Assembly: GCA_003427395.1 (NCBI GenBank)
Contig: BFEA01000005.1
Span: 3,085,204 to 3,115,809 of the forward strand
Source: Chara braunii
Taxonomy: Eukaryota > Streptophyta > Charophyceae > Charales > Characeae
Length of the DNA: 30,606 nucleotides
Reading direction: 5' to 3'
This document shows positions 9,670 through 18,642 of this stretch, piece by piece; the stretch's first letter is position 1; every line of letters begins with the position of its first letter. The translations under genes were made by a program, and so were the position numbers. The notes under the pieces were generated by a model. It ran no database searches, was not told where the DNA came from, and saw only the letters and a program-made list of their open reading frames with translations.

Positions 9670-10170
9670 GTACATCTCAAACGGGAGATTCTCTTCTACG
9701 AGGAGGGTCAAGGAATGCAATACCTTGCTACCTTCCCTAGTAGGCGTGGACCCCCTCAACATACTCATCAACGCGCATCCTATTGTTGTCTGCAAGGATG
9801 CTGACTACAGGTTTTGCTAATCGTTGGACTTTCAGATTGAGCTTCAACTTTTTCAGCGCTTTACGACTGATATAACTCCTGGTCGCCCCACTGTCTATCA
9901 GGGCTCCTACTCTAACTCTAAAATTCTCGACATCTGCGAGGATTAGTTGTCCTTTCCCATCCCTCTTCATCTTGGCCCAGGCTTGCCTCCTCTCTCTCAA
10001 CTCTTTAGTTAAGCCTGTGAGGGAAGTGTCTAGAGAGACCCTAACACAAGCAGTCTCTGGACAGCCTACTAGACGCTGGCCTGCAACCTCTGCCATGGAG
10101 ATATGTGGAGTGGGAGACTCTACTTCGCGAGCACACTCAGATCCACGTACTCCTAGGGTAGGGGTAGTTG
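9670..10170 (-). pseudogene. Ty3/gypsy protease fragment A
   Basis: The retropepsin that would cleave the Gag-Pol polyprotein. The intact active-site motif ALIDSGATRSYISRKALKKL is followed by KPVVSILADNNRMRVDEYVE. A TAG stop after GVHAY (about 9735) and a frame change lead into KVLHSLTLLVEENLPFEM, the conserved pre-flap segment, which stops abruptly at about 9672 where fragment B begins. The upstream side joins the gag zinc knuckle at 10231-10272 through a short linker. No reverse transcriptase follows. Confidence 0.8.
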
Positions 10171-10230
10171 CAACCCCTACCGACGACTGTCTTTTGCTGC
10201 CCGAAGCGCAGCATGGTTCCTATACTTACG

Positions 10231-12169
10231 ACATAATTTTATAATGTGGCCTGGGTCCCCGCAGAATACACACTGACACCTATTAATGCGTTCTTGCCAT
10301 ACTCTTTCCTCTATACCCAAATCTTCCCAAGGTCGGCCCTTGGGCCGACCTGGGTGCCACCATCCCTGTCTGGGGGGTGACCGACTAGAACGCGGACTGT
10401 TACACGGGGGACCTCCCCTTCCTCCCGCTTGGCGGTTGCCGTTGCCGCCAACCCCCTGGCCGCCCTGTCCTTGGCCACCTAGGGTCCGACCGGAATGCCC
10501 TTATCCTCCTCCCTGCGGCCTCCCTCCAGCCGCAACAACAACGTAAGTTCTCCCCTGACCAGCGCTACTGTCTTCCTCCTCTAGTCCCCACTCAATGTCA
10601 GAGTAGGGACCCTCGTCTGCGCCACCTCCCTCCATTGTTAGCATCAAACTATCTTTGGCCTTAATTTGGTCGGAGATGGTGCGGCCCTTCCAAGTTTTTC
10701 CCTTGGACAAATCTTTATGCCAGAACGTGGTAACTGGCGATGCTTGGGCGGCAAATGTGACTGCCTCCCTGCTAAGAACATCGTAAGTCATACCCTGCTG
10801 ATTCTTCTTCTCGAAGAAATGTCCCTGAATATGTTCAGGCAGGGCACGATAGACGAGTTGGAGTAGCTGGGCATCAGTTACTCCATGCCCAAGCACAACA
10901 ATTAGCTCATCCATGCCAGACTTGAGGGCATGCATGCTCTTCCATTGGCGTGTGTGTATCATTTGCAACTTATCGGAGGCCTTAAGCCCCCGCGTCACAT
11001 CTGAGAATCGCTCCCTGAGTGATTTCAAGAACTCAGAGAGGGGTGTTAGTCTAGAATATGTGACCATGTTATTGTCACAGTTCGCGGCGCGGGCTAACGA
11101 CCTAGCAAAGCTGGTCGCTTCATCTTGAAGGGCCTGGAAGGCCACCAAAACGTGGTCTTCTGCGTAACTCCCGACAAGTACAGATAGGAGTGCACATTAG
11201 CCTCCCAGTTATCGAAGTCCTCCCCCTTCGTTCCACTGAAGGGTTCGGGGAAACGGACCTTAACTTTCTCGTGACGTGGTGGGGCCGACTCCTCTTCCTT
11301 AGTAGCCGCTAATTTGGCGCCTTCAATGGCGCCGGTGCAGAATTCCTTTGTCTTACTAATCGCCAGGTAGACCTGGTCCACCAAGTACTTCATCATGTCA
11401 CATGCAAAATCTTTAAATCCAGCGCGTATCGCTTCTAAATTTATATCTTGACTGCGTAGGTACTGCATCTGCTCACGATATGCAATTAGTAAGGATTCTA
11501 CACTCTGGGTCAGGGTCTCAACTTTGGTAGCTAGCTCGGTTTCAGCCTTGATTTTCCCCATCCCGGCCTCTGCCACCTTTAAGTCCTTTTTACTTTCTCT
11601 GTCGCTTCTAAATGCCTAACTCTCTCCTTGGACAACCACCACTTCCATGCTCTTTGTTGTTCTTCCTCCTTCGCCCTTCTGCTCACAGGGTCCCTTTCTG
11701 CTTCCAACTCCCTCCTTGTCGCTTCTCTCTCTTTTTGGGGTATGGCTAGCTCTGCCTCCCTATCCTCCCCCAAATCCAAATGTGCGGCCCATTCTTGTGT
11801 TATCTTCTCAATTTCCTCCTCCTTACTCGCGTTGGCTTCACCTCTTCTTCTCTCCAATGGTACTTCTTCTACCTCTTCTTCTTCTTCTTCTTCTTCTTCT
11901 TCTTCTTCTTCCTTCTCCAACCCCGCTTGGATAGCTGCCATCTTCTCCTCCTGCTCCTTCGTCCACTTCTGCAACTCTTCCTCCATTTGCTTTTTCTTCG
12001 CTTCCTGCTCTTCTAGCAGGGCCAACATCTTGGCCTGCTTGATAAATTCCCTCTTCTCCATCCTCTCCTTCCTCTCTCGCAGAAGGGCTGCGACTCTCTC
12101 TTCTTGCTCCTTGTTGTAGGGGGTGGTGCTAGCTCCGGACCTGGTGTTCACCATGGTGACGGTGCACAA
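10231..12169 (-). pseudogene. Ty3/gypsy gag with Glu-rich coiled coil and CCHC knuckle
   Basis: The gag begins at MVNTRSG (ATG at 12154-12152; an upstream in-frame Met at 12169 is possible). MVNTRSG starts are common in plant chromovirus Gag proteins. Residues 15-190 are a highly charged coiled coil with a run of 15 Glu/Val near 11870-11920 encoded by a CTT/TTC repeat. A stop at 11579 and frame change lead to RFPEPFSGTKGEDFDNWEAN (about 11250-11190), the start of the Retrotrans_gag domain. Another frameshift near 11145 leads to FQALQDEATSFARSLA and LVYRALPEHIQGHFF. The nucleocapsid knuckle CVFCGDPGHIIKLC (CX2CX4HX4C) is encoded at 10272-10231 and is intact. Two frameshifts make this non-functional. 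Confidence 0.85.
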
Positions 12170-12321
12170 TCAACAATGATTTTGCGCCTCAACACGTAAA
12201 CCCACCAGGTTAACTTGTATCTAGGGGACTTCTACTCACTACACAGGTTGGACTCACGACTCTACAACCACATCCACATAGTCCTATCGACTTGGACAAA
12301 AGTGACAGGGAGATATGACTG

Positions 12322-12433
12322 ACTGACTCTGACAGACTCGACGTCAACAAGTACCAAGGTGAAGGTGCACACCCATAACTGACTCTGACAGACTCGACGT
12401 CAACAAGTACCAAGGTGAAGGTGCACACCCATA
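12322..12433. repeat. Perfect 56-bp tandem duplication
   Basis: A 56-bp unit beginning ACTGACTCTGACAGACTCGA occupies 12322-12377 and is repeated exactly at 12378-12433. It lies just upstream of gag (element direction) in the LTR/leader region. Confidence 0.95.
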
Positions 12434-12502
12434 GGGTAAGGGATAGGCCAGGGCTTAGCAGGAAATACCGCTTGTCTTCTCGCTCCAGCTGGGTTGACGC
12501 TC

Positions 12503-12708
12503 CGGTCAATGGTCTCGGTCAACTCGTCGGTCAACGCCCTGGTCAACGCCTTGGTCAACACCCGGTCAACGCCCTTGGTCAACTCTCGGTCAACGCCCTG
12601 GTCAACGCCTTGGTCAACACCCGGTCAACGCCCTTGGTCAACTCTCGGTCAACACCCGATCAACGTTGGTCAACACCCGTTCAACGCTGGTCAACTCCTC
12701 TGGTCAAC
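12503..12708 (-). promoter_or_regulatory. Array of 18 GGTCAAC units (W-box-like TTGACC on the - strand)
   Basis: GGTCAAC or a one-base variant starts at 12503, 12517, 12529, 12541, 12553, 12564, 12577, 12588, 12600, 12612, 12623, 12636, 12647, 12658 (GATCAAC), 12668, 12679 (GTTCAAC), 12689 and 12702. Spacing is 10-14 bp, mean about 11.7. On the retroelement's own strand each reads GTTGACC, containing TTGACC, the W-box core bound by WRKY factors. A higher-order duplication of about 59 bp is visible within it (12541-12599 and 12600-12658). Function as an enhancer is inference from the motif and the LTR position. Confidence 0.7.
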
Positions 12709-12893
12709 CCTCCAACCTTCCAGCTATGTTGGGCCTTCTTCTTCTTCGTCACTCTCGTCGTCTTCTTCACCTTGGCTATGGCCGACTTCACCTCCCTCTT
12801 CGTCAACTTCCTTTTTCTTTCTCTTTGCGTCTCTTCTTCCTCCTTTCTTGATGGTGGTCTTCTTCCCTGATCTTGGCAGCTATGTTTGTCGTC

Positions 12894-12897
<4 letters not shown>

Positions 12898-12983
<86 letters not shown>

Positions 12984-13056
12984 NNNNNNNNNNNNNNNNN
13001 NNNNNNNNNNNNNNNNNNNNNNNNNNNNNNNNNNNNNNNNNNNCTCTCTCTCTCTC
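12898..13056. repeat. (CT)n microsatellite with a 60-base assembly gap
   Basis: CT dinucleotides run from 12898 to 12983 and resume at 13044-13056. Bases 12984-13043 are N, so the true tract length is unknown. Confidence 0.98.
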
Positions 13057-13599
13057 CTGCCGTACTCTGGCTATGGCGGCTTTCTCCTTCCTCGTTTGCT
13101 GCAGCTCAACGTGGACAACGGGTACCAGCTCCGATACCAGTGCAATCAGACTCGACTTCAAACTTGCTCACAACATGCATACACACAGACTGATGGCAAA
13201 ACCAAACTCATCAACTCGGAATTAACAAAGAGCTTGCACTTAAACTCTGTTAAATACAACTCTACAACTTGCGGCTATGGCCGCCGAACACTGTCTCCAC
13301 AACCAGCCTCACTCTCCCTCATGCACGCATGTACGAGGATCACCCTGAATGTCCACGCTACACAGACACACACACTCTGCACACTCTGTCTGCACGAACA
13401 GTTGGGCGACTATGGCCTCCATCGTCTTCCTCCCCTAGCTCTGGCCACTGGTGTCTTCCTCACTGGCCAGCTATGGCCGCTATCTTCCTCACAGCCCACT
13501 TCCTCTCCGGGCACCTGCAGACCTCCACGCACAGGAAACAAAGGCAGCTCTTCCGCATGGCTCACAGGCGAATGAATGAATGGCTGGACGCTGCCTTTT

Positions 13600-13607
13600 T
13601 ATTTATA
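13600..13607 (-). promoter_or_regulatory. TATA box of the putative LTR
   Basis: On the - strand the sequence reads GTATAAATAAAAAGGC, a strong match to the plant TATA consensus TATAAATA. It lies 1.4 kb before the gag start in element direction, so transcription would start around 13570 and run leftward through the CT tract and GGTCAAC array into gag. Confidence 0.55.
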
Positions 13608-13634
13608 CTTCTTCGGAGTTACCCGGGCCTGCCT

Positions 13635-13713
13635 CAAAACGTGTGGGCCTGGGCCAAAACGTGTGGCCCAGGGAAGCTTCCAGATGTTTGGCCTTCTGGG
13701 CCAAAACGNGTGG
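13635..13713. repeat. Three copies of CAAAACGTGTGG
   Basis: CAAAACGTGTGG occurs at 13635-13646, 13655-13666 and (with one N) 13702-13713; the last two are preceded by GGGC and all lie just upstream of the TATA box in element direction. They could be promoter elements (CACACGTTTTG on the element strand, with an ACGT core), but that is only positional inference. Confidence 0.6.
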
Positions 13714-13921
13714 AACCCACCGCGTGGTCCAGAACCTTCCCCACGTGCAGCCCCTACCCTTGGTACTTGCTGACTGGACTGGCCTACAGGGACCTACAAC
13801 CTTCTAGACCCTACAGACTTACAGACAGACTCTAGGCCTCAGTAGACTCAGATAGAGACTTCTAGAACAAACCTTCCTAAGCCTAACAGTAACAGACCTA
13901 ACTCCTAATCTACAAACCTAG

Positions 13922-14150
13922 GGATCGAGTCCTCCTATCCGACCTACAGACTCGCCTAGGGGGTAGGACAGGTCACAGGATCGAGTCCCACACAAATCAA
14001 TGGGTCTGTGTACAGGGTACAGGGTAGGTCTAGGGATCGAATCTCACTCAGCACACAGGGTCAATGTACAGGGCTCGAGCACAAGTCTAGGGATCGGATC
14101 TCTGTGTCTGCAAATGTCGGGTCAACTGGGTGAAACCGTTTCACTCTGGC
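13922..14150. repeat. Degenerate 56-57 bp tandem repeat, 4 units
   Basis: The landmark GGATCGAGTCC, GGATCGAGTCC, GGATCGAATCT, GGATCGGATCT starts at 13922, 13978, 14034 and 14091 (periods 56, 56, 57). Units also share GTACAGGG and GTCTAG elements. The landmark fits the pol III B-box consensus GWTCRANNC in the first three copies, on the + strand, opposite to the retroelement. Confidence 0.7.
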
Positions 14151-14181
14151 CATCCTAAATTTGAGGTCCTTTGAGAACACT

Positions 14182-14420
14182 CTAACTCAAGATAGGACCT
14201 TTACCCTTTCTTTCTCTCTCATAAGCATGTACTATGTCGGGAGCAGTTTCTAAGAGCTCTGTTCTGGTAAACCATCGGGCGTCCTCGGGTTCCTGGTATG
14301 CGAACCTAACCTTATACTGTTTTTGGGGACGACCTCGGCCTCCTGTCCTGAACACATTCTCTTCCACTATCGATCTATATCGTATGCACCATCCATATCT
14401 TTTAGAATCATCGTTCTTCT
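14182..14420 (-). pseudogene. Chromodomain of a Ty3/gypsy chromovirus integrase
   Basis: The chromodomain directs chromovirus integration to particular chromatin. Reading leftward, IVEENVFRTGGRGRPQKQYK and VRFAYQEPEDARWFTRTELL show the three-strand plus helix pattern, followed by a short basic tail and a stop at 14182. It lies in a frame different from the upstream integrase C-terminal repeats, so a frameshift near 14390 separates them. The position directly after the integrase C-terminal domain is the normal one for chromoviruses. Confidence 0.75.
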
Positions 14421-14426
14421 GGAAGG

Positions 14427-15122
14427 GAATCTGTCGGATGTGGTGCAACGCAACAACTTGGACGCATGGAAGGCTGGGTACATGTGGAGGTGTGGTGGAA
14501 TCTCTATTGTGTATGATGGGCCGTCCTCTCCTCCTTTGACTTCTAGGACAGGCCATGGTCCTCTATACATAGGTAAGAGCTTATGCGAGATGTTTTCCTT
14601 TGGTGGGAATTCCTTTGACTTGACCCAGACTAGATCGCCTACCTGAAACTGTGAAGGTCGGCGGAATCTATCGGACGTGGTGCAAGGCAACAACTTGGAC
14701 GCATGGAAAACTGGGTACATGTGGAGGTGTGGTGGAATCTCTATCGTGTATGACGGCCCGTCCTCTCCTCCTTTGACTTCTAGGACAGGCAATGGTCCTC
14801 TATACGCAGGTAAGAGCTTCTTCGAGATGTTTTCCTCTGGTGTGAACTCCTTTGACTCGACCCAAACTAGATCGCCTCCCTGAAACTGTGAAGGTCGGCA
14901 GAATCTGTCGAACGTGGTGCAAGGCAACAACTTGGACGCATGGAAGACTGGGTACGTGTGGAGGTGTGGTGGAATCTCTATCGTGTACGACGGGCCGTCC
15001 TCTCCTCCTTTGACTTCTAAGACAGGCCATGGTCCTCTATACGCAGGTAAGAGCTTCTGCGAGATGTTTTCCTCTGGTGCGAACTCCTTTGACTTGACCC
15101 AAACAAGATCGCCTACCTGAAA
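14427..15122 (-). repeat. Tandem triplication (237-bp unit) of the integrase C-terminal domain
   Basis: Three consecutive in-frame units of 79, 79 and about 74 residues lie at 15122-14886, 14885-14649 and 14648-14427. Each starts FQ(V/G)GDLVWV and carries KLLPAYRGPWPVLEV, YTIEIPPHLH and PVFHASKLLPCTT, the SH3-like C-terminal (GPY/F-type) domain of Ty3 integrases. Normal integrases have one. The reading frame (264 codons from 15161) remains open through all three, so the duplication preserves frame. The unit boundary is at the DRF-RRPSQ junction. Confidence 0.9.
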
Positions 15123-15443
15123 CGGTGAAGGTCGGCGGTGCTTGTTAGCTTGCTCTATCATCCGGTGCCGGGCTTTCCTAAGATTGTCAATGACCTTAGC
15201 GGCTTCTTGCTCATGTTGTAATGCAAACTCTCAGGTGCCAGGTGGTAGTCTCTGTATCTGGTCCCGGTTTAGTCCTTCAAACGGTCTCCTTGGTCTAACG
15301 GACTTACGTAGCTCATTAGGAGTTCTGCAGGTAGCTAGATGAACACTTTTATTATAGGCACTTGCTACTTTGGGAAGCAACTCATCCCAGTTTACCTGAT
15401 CTGGTCTAATGTACATTCTGAGTAGATGCTGCAAGATCTTATC
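15123..15443 (-). pseudogene. End of Ty3/gypsy integrase core
   Basis: Reading leftward, LLRMYIRPDQVNWDELLPKV, ASAYNKSVHLATCRTPNELR and RPRRPFEGLN match the region after the last catalytic residue of rve integrases, where the family has W..LL..AEFAYN and TG.SPF. A TGA after LPPGT (15231) interrupts it before the helix EQEAAKVIDNLRKARHRMIE leading into the C-terminal units. Sequence upstream of about 15443 is rearranged, so the zinc-binding domain and catalytic D,D,E residues are missing. Confidence 0.8.
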
Positions 15444-15445
15444 CC

Positions 15446-15561
15446 AGTTGAAAAGGCTTCCCATTTGACCCGACGTCCTAAATTCAGAAGTTGAAAAGGC
15501 CTCCCATTCCGAGTAGCTGCTGCAATAATACAACTTTTTCAGAAGTTGAAAAGGCTTCGTC
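15446..15561. repeat. Short direct repeats at the Ty3-LINE junction
   Basis: AGTTGAAAAGGC recurs at 15446, 15488 and 15543, the first two followed by a CCCAT-containing stretch. GAGTAGATGCTGCAA (about 15420) and GAGTAGCTGCTGCAA (about 15510) are a second repeated pair. The pattern is of templated filler copies generated while the junction formed. Confidence 0.7.
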
Positions 15562-17019
15562 TCGGGCCGATACATATTGGACAACGTGATGACGCTTAAC
15601 GAAGCAGCAAAAAAGATCACAAAAAAAAGAATGAAGGCTGCAATCTTGTTTTTCGACTTCGAAAAGGCCTACGACCAAGTCAATTGGGAGTTTCTCCACG
15701 CATGCATGGAGAAAATGGGGATAGGCCCGAACTTCAGAAATTGGGTGAAAGTCCTCTACTCAGACGCTACAGGCAAAGTATAGGTCAATAGGATCCTATC
15801 GGATACCTACCCGATATCTAGATCGGTCAGACAAGGTGACCCTTTGGCTCCGCCTATATTCCTCTCCATTATGGAAGCCATAACTTCCTTCTTTCGAAAA
15901 GATCTATCCATCGACCGCCTCACTGAACGCAATTTCAACCCGTTACACGACTTCACTATACCCACGACACTCATGTTCGCCGGCGACCTCACTGTCCTTA
16001 TTTGCGCCAATAACTGTTTGTTCCAAACCCTTGTAAGAGCAATGGAAGCCTTCAGACTGGCATCGGAAATGAAGGTCAACTGGGGCAAAACTGAAGGTTG
16101 ATGGCTAGCAGACGACGCCCCTCCCCAGTCGTCCGACACTGCCACGCCCATGTCATGGACGACGGGAGAACAAGCGCTACGTTTCCTGGGCATCATGGTC
16201 AACAAGGAAGGAGTATGGCCAGGAATGGGTTAGAACCTAATAGCCAGTTCAATCACCCGCTTGACCCTATGCAAAAATGCTCAGGCCTCACTAATTGGAC
16301 GAGCCCTTTTAATAAACACGACAATCTTCTCCATACTGTGGTACATGGCATCCATCTGGTCCCCCCCTGATGACGAAATCAAGACGTTAAAAAACAGGGT
16401 GAGATGCTACCTGTGGACAGGAGACCCCAAGAGGACCACATGTATCAACAGGGTAGCTTGGAAACACATTACGAGGAAACCTCGGGAAGGGGGCCTTGGG
16501 GTAATCGACCCTAAACAGGGGTCCACAACACTGGAAATGAAATGGATTATCAAGAGCCTGATCAGACAATCCCTCCCGTGGACCCAGATGGCTCTAGACA
16601 ACATCAGAAACCTGGCGCCCGTAAACTCTCCCCCGAACATGAGAGGTCTCTATTGGCTCATGGTGAAGGACTGGGCAATCAAATCAGTCAGATCTCGCTG
16701 GAGAAACCCGGCAGAGCCCATCACAACCCCCACACAAACAGCCACCTCATACTGGAGTCCGGCCATCAAATCCTGGCGGAGAATGATGCCAAGGAAACAC
16801 GGCTCACCAGGAAACATAGAAGAGGTCCTGAGACAACCTCTCTTCTACAACCCTTGGAGCGACATGGATACTACGCACAAAAGACCGAAGATGGCTATCC
16901 TGGGTGGAAAAAGGCGTGTGGCAGGTGAAACACATCTGGGCAGAGGACCAAGGACGATGGGCCACCGAACAGGAACTACGAAATGTCTTAAAAGGCTGTC
17001 ACTCCCTCGCTGAGAACCT
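15562..17019 (+). pseudogene. LINE B, ORF2 reverse transcriptase part (left half of split LINE)
   Basis: Target-primed reverse transcriptase, truncated at its 5' end inside the motif GRYILDNVMTLNEAAKKI. Visible: motif A ILFFDFEKAYDQVNW (about 15640-15685), a TAG stop at 15781, motif B SVRQGDPLAPPIF (about 15820), motif C decayed to FAGD where active enzymes have Y/FADD (about 15975), MKVNWGKTEG then TGA, a thumb-like stretch NRVAWKHITRKPREGGLGVI, and WVEKGVWQVKHIWAEDQGRW after a frame change near 16890. Coding ends at CHSLAENL, exactly where LINE A is inserted; it resumes at 25875. Stops, frame changes and the lost second Asp make it dead. Confidence 0.9.
17010..17019. repeat. Target-site duplication of LINE A, left copy
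   Basis: CTGAGAACCT here matches 25865-25874 exactly. It sits directly next to the poly(T) run that is the LINE A poly(A) tail. Confidence 0.85.
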
Positions 17020-17034
17020 TTTTTTTTTTTTTTT

Positions 17035-17433
17035 GAAACAAACACCCCCGCCAGTGATAGTGGTGCTGGTAAGAGCAGACACCACTAGCACCTGGGGAGC
17101 AGCTCCATCCATTCGGTGGGGAGCATCAGCTGCTGGAAAATGGGTCCAGTGTCCCCTATACAAATTACAATCAGAGGAATTCGGAATATGAGAACATAGA
17201 GGGGTCCTGCCAGCATTGATTGCCCCGGAAGCCAAGGGATTTACTGAGAAGGCTATTGGGAGGGAGAGTATACCTCTTCACCCTGAAGAGGGCACCTGAT
17301 ACCTACTCCAACAAACTGGTCCCTCCCCCTCTCCACCCGCTGGAAAACGGGTCCAACGTCCCGTATACAGATGACACTCAAAAGATTTCAGCATTTGAGG
17401 CCCGATACCTACTCCTACAAGCTAGTCCCGCCC
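17035..17433 (-). other. LINE A 3' UTR with diverged internal repeats
   Basis: Two related segments, GATACCTACTCCAACAAACT (about 17302) and GATACCTACTCCTACAAGCT (about 17403), and two others, GCTGGAAAATGGGTCCA (about 17132) and GCTGGAAAACGGGTCCA (about 17339), show internal duplication. CAATCAATGCTGG (- strand, 17222-17210) is also found in the LINE B 3' UTR, as is TGTTTCAA just before the tail. Confidence 0.7.
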
Positions 17434-18470
17434 CTAGTGCCATGCAGGGTCCATCCCGTACCACTTCATATCCACTAGACAGTTGGATGGGGGGGGGAAG
17501 AAGTCTGGGAATTTTTCCGGGGGTTTCAATGGGGTCGCTGCATCCACTTTAGTCCATTCATGGAACCGCAGGTGGTAGTCTCTTGAGATCTCCACCCCTG
17601 GTTGGTCCTCCCCTGATGTTGTGTGTTCTCCATTCCATTCCACCGTTCCTATCCTCCCTCCGTGTATATCCCCAAGCCAGCTTGAGCTGAAGTCCTGGAT
17701 TTTTTTGTTTGATGTCATTTCGCTTGTGAAGGAGTTGGATTTGTGCTCTGACTCCATTCCATTTTGCCGTTATTTCTGTCTGAATCTGTTGCTGAACACT
17801 CTCTGTAAATTCGGGACCTTCCAATCTCGCCCCCTCCATTTCGAAGGTGCAGCGTCGTCGCCAAAGTGCCCAGAGAATCGCCCGCCGTCCCATCCTAAGC
17901 ATATTTCCAGTGAATTCATCTATCTGGTCTGTCAGTTCCTTGGGCCAAGCTTCGCACAACAAGGCTTTCCAATCCCAAGGCCATTGGGCTTTTGTTCCCA
18001 ATTGATCCCACACTCTGTCCCACCATCTCCATAGCCAGAGTGCTCCCGGACATTGAAGGGATACCGGGAAGGGAACGCATTTGTGCACAGCTTGCACCAA
18101 GGGAGAGCACGCCCTTGTTGTTCTAGGGATGTTCTATCTATCAGCCAGTTATTGGTTGGAAGGCAGTGGTGCTCTATCTGCCACTGGAGTGAAGCCAGTT
18201 TGGCTGGCTTTGCCTTGACTGTCCTGAACCATCGGATTGGTCTCAACTCCTGTTTACTAACATTAAGGTGGTTTCTCCAACGTTCCCCCACCTGGTCGCG
18301 CAGTGCAGCTTTCGGTCTCAAGAGCCTGTAGGTAGATTTAACAGTTAAGGCATATAGAGACTTTGTGAATTTCTTGCATTGCCTTCCTTGGACCGACCAT
18401 GACCACTCCATCGGGTCCAGGGCCAGGTGGTGAAGGGGAGTACCGGGGTAGTAGGCTATGCTGCTCATTC
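17434..18470 (-). pseudogene. LINE A ORF2 C-terminal part with zf-RVT-like domain
   Basis: Reading leftward from 18468: LDPMEWSWSV, then KLASLQWQIEHHCLPTNNWL, then CKLCTNAFP, the C-terminal zinc-binding region (zf-RVT) found in plant LINE ORF2 proteins; the equivalent in LINE B is SMQWLLAHASLPVNQWL followed by CRLCTNNIPEDLPHCLLYC. A frame change at about 18050 leads into WDRVWDQLGTKAQWPWDWKA and ILWALWRRRCTFEMEG, which run to about 17558. Probably helps nucleic-acid binding during target-primed reverse transcription. Confidence 0.8.
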
Positions 18471-18642
18471 TCGTGTAGCACTCTGATTCTATATACCTCC
18501 TCTATTTGACATGTTAAATTTTCGGTCGCGGGTCTTCTTTGGATGGCATTGCCTTGCCCCACCGGTGAGAGTTGCACGACTACTGTCCCGTCTTGGGGGC
18601 AGCGGACCACCCTGCCCACACTGCCTTGCCGATTTCAAACTG

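Larger units (their letters stand above)
12170..14180 (-). other. LTR-like non-coding region between chromodomain and gag
   Basis: In the - strand direction this 2 kb lies downstream of the integrase/chromodomain end and upstream of the gag start, the position of an LTR shared by two abutting elements or by a one-LTR circular form. It contains a TATA box (13600-13607), 56-bp repeats (13922 to about 14150), the GGTCAAC array, a 56-bp perfect tandem repeat and a CT microsatellite. I could not define TG..CA ends, a primer-binding site or a polypurine tract with confidence, and no second copy exists in the window to compare, so LTR identity is inferred from position. Confidence 0.5.

Noticed and set aside
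12494-13225. 243-codon + strand frame across the assembly gap
   Set aside because: It is generated by the GGTCAAC array, the CT tract and Ns; no domain is present.
17019-17034. Poly(A) tail of LINE B reading
   Set aside because: The run is T on the + strand, so it belongs to the - strand LINE A; LINE B coding sequence resumes on the far side of LINE A.
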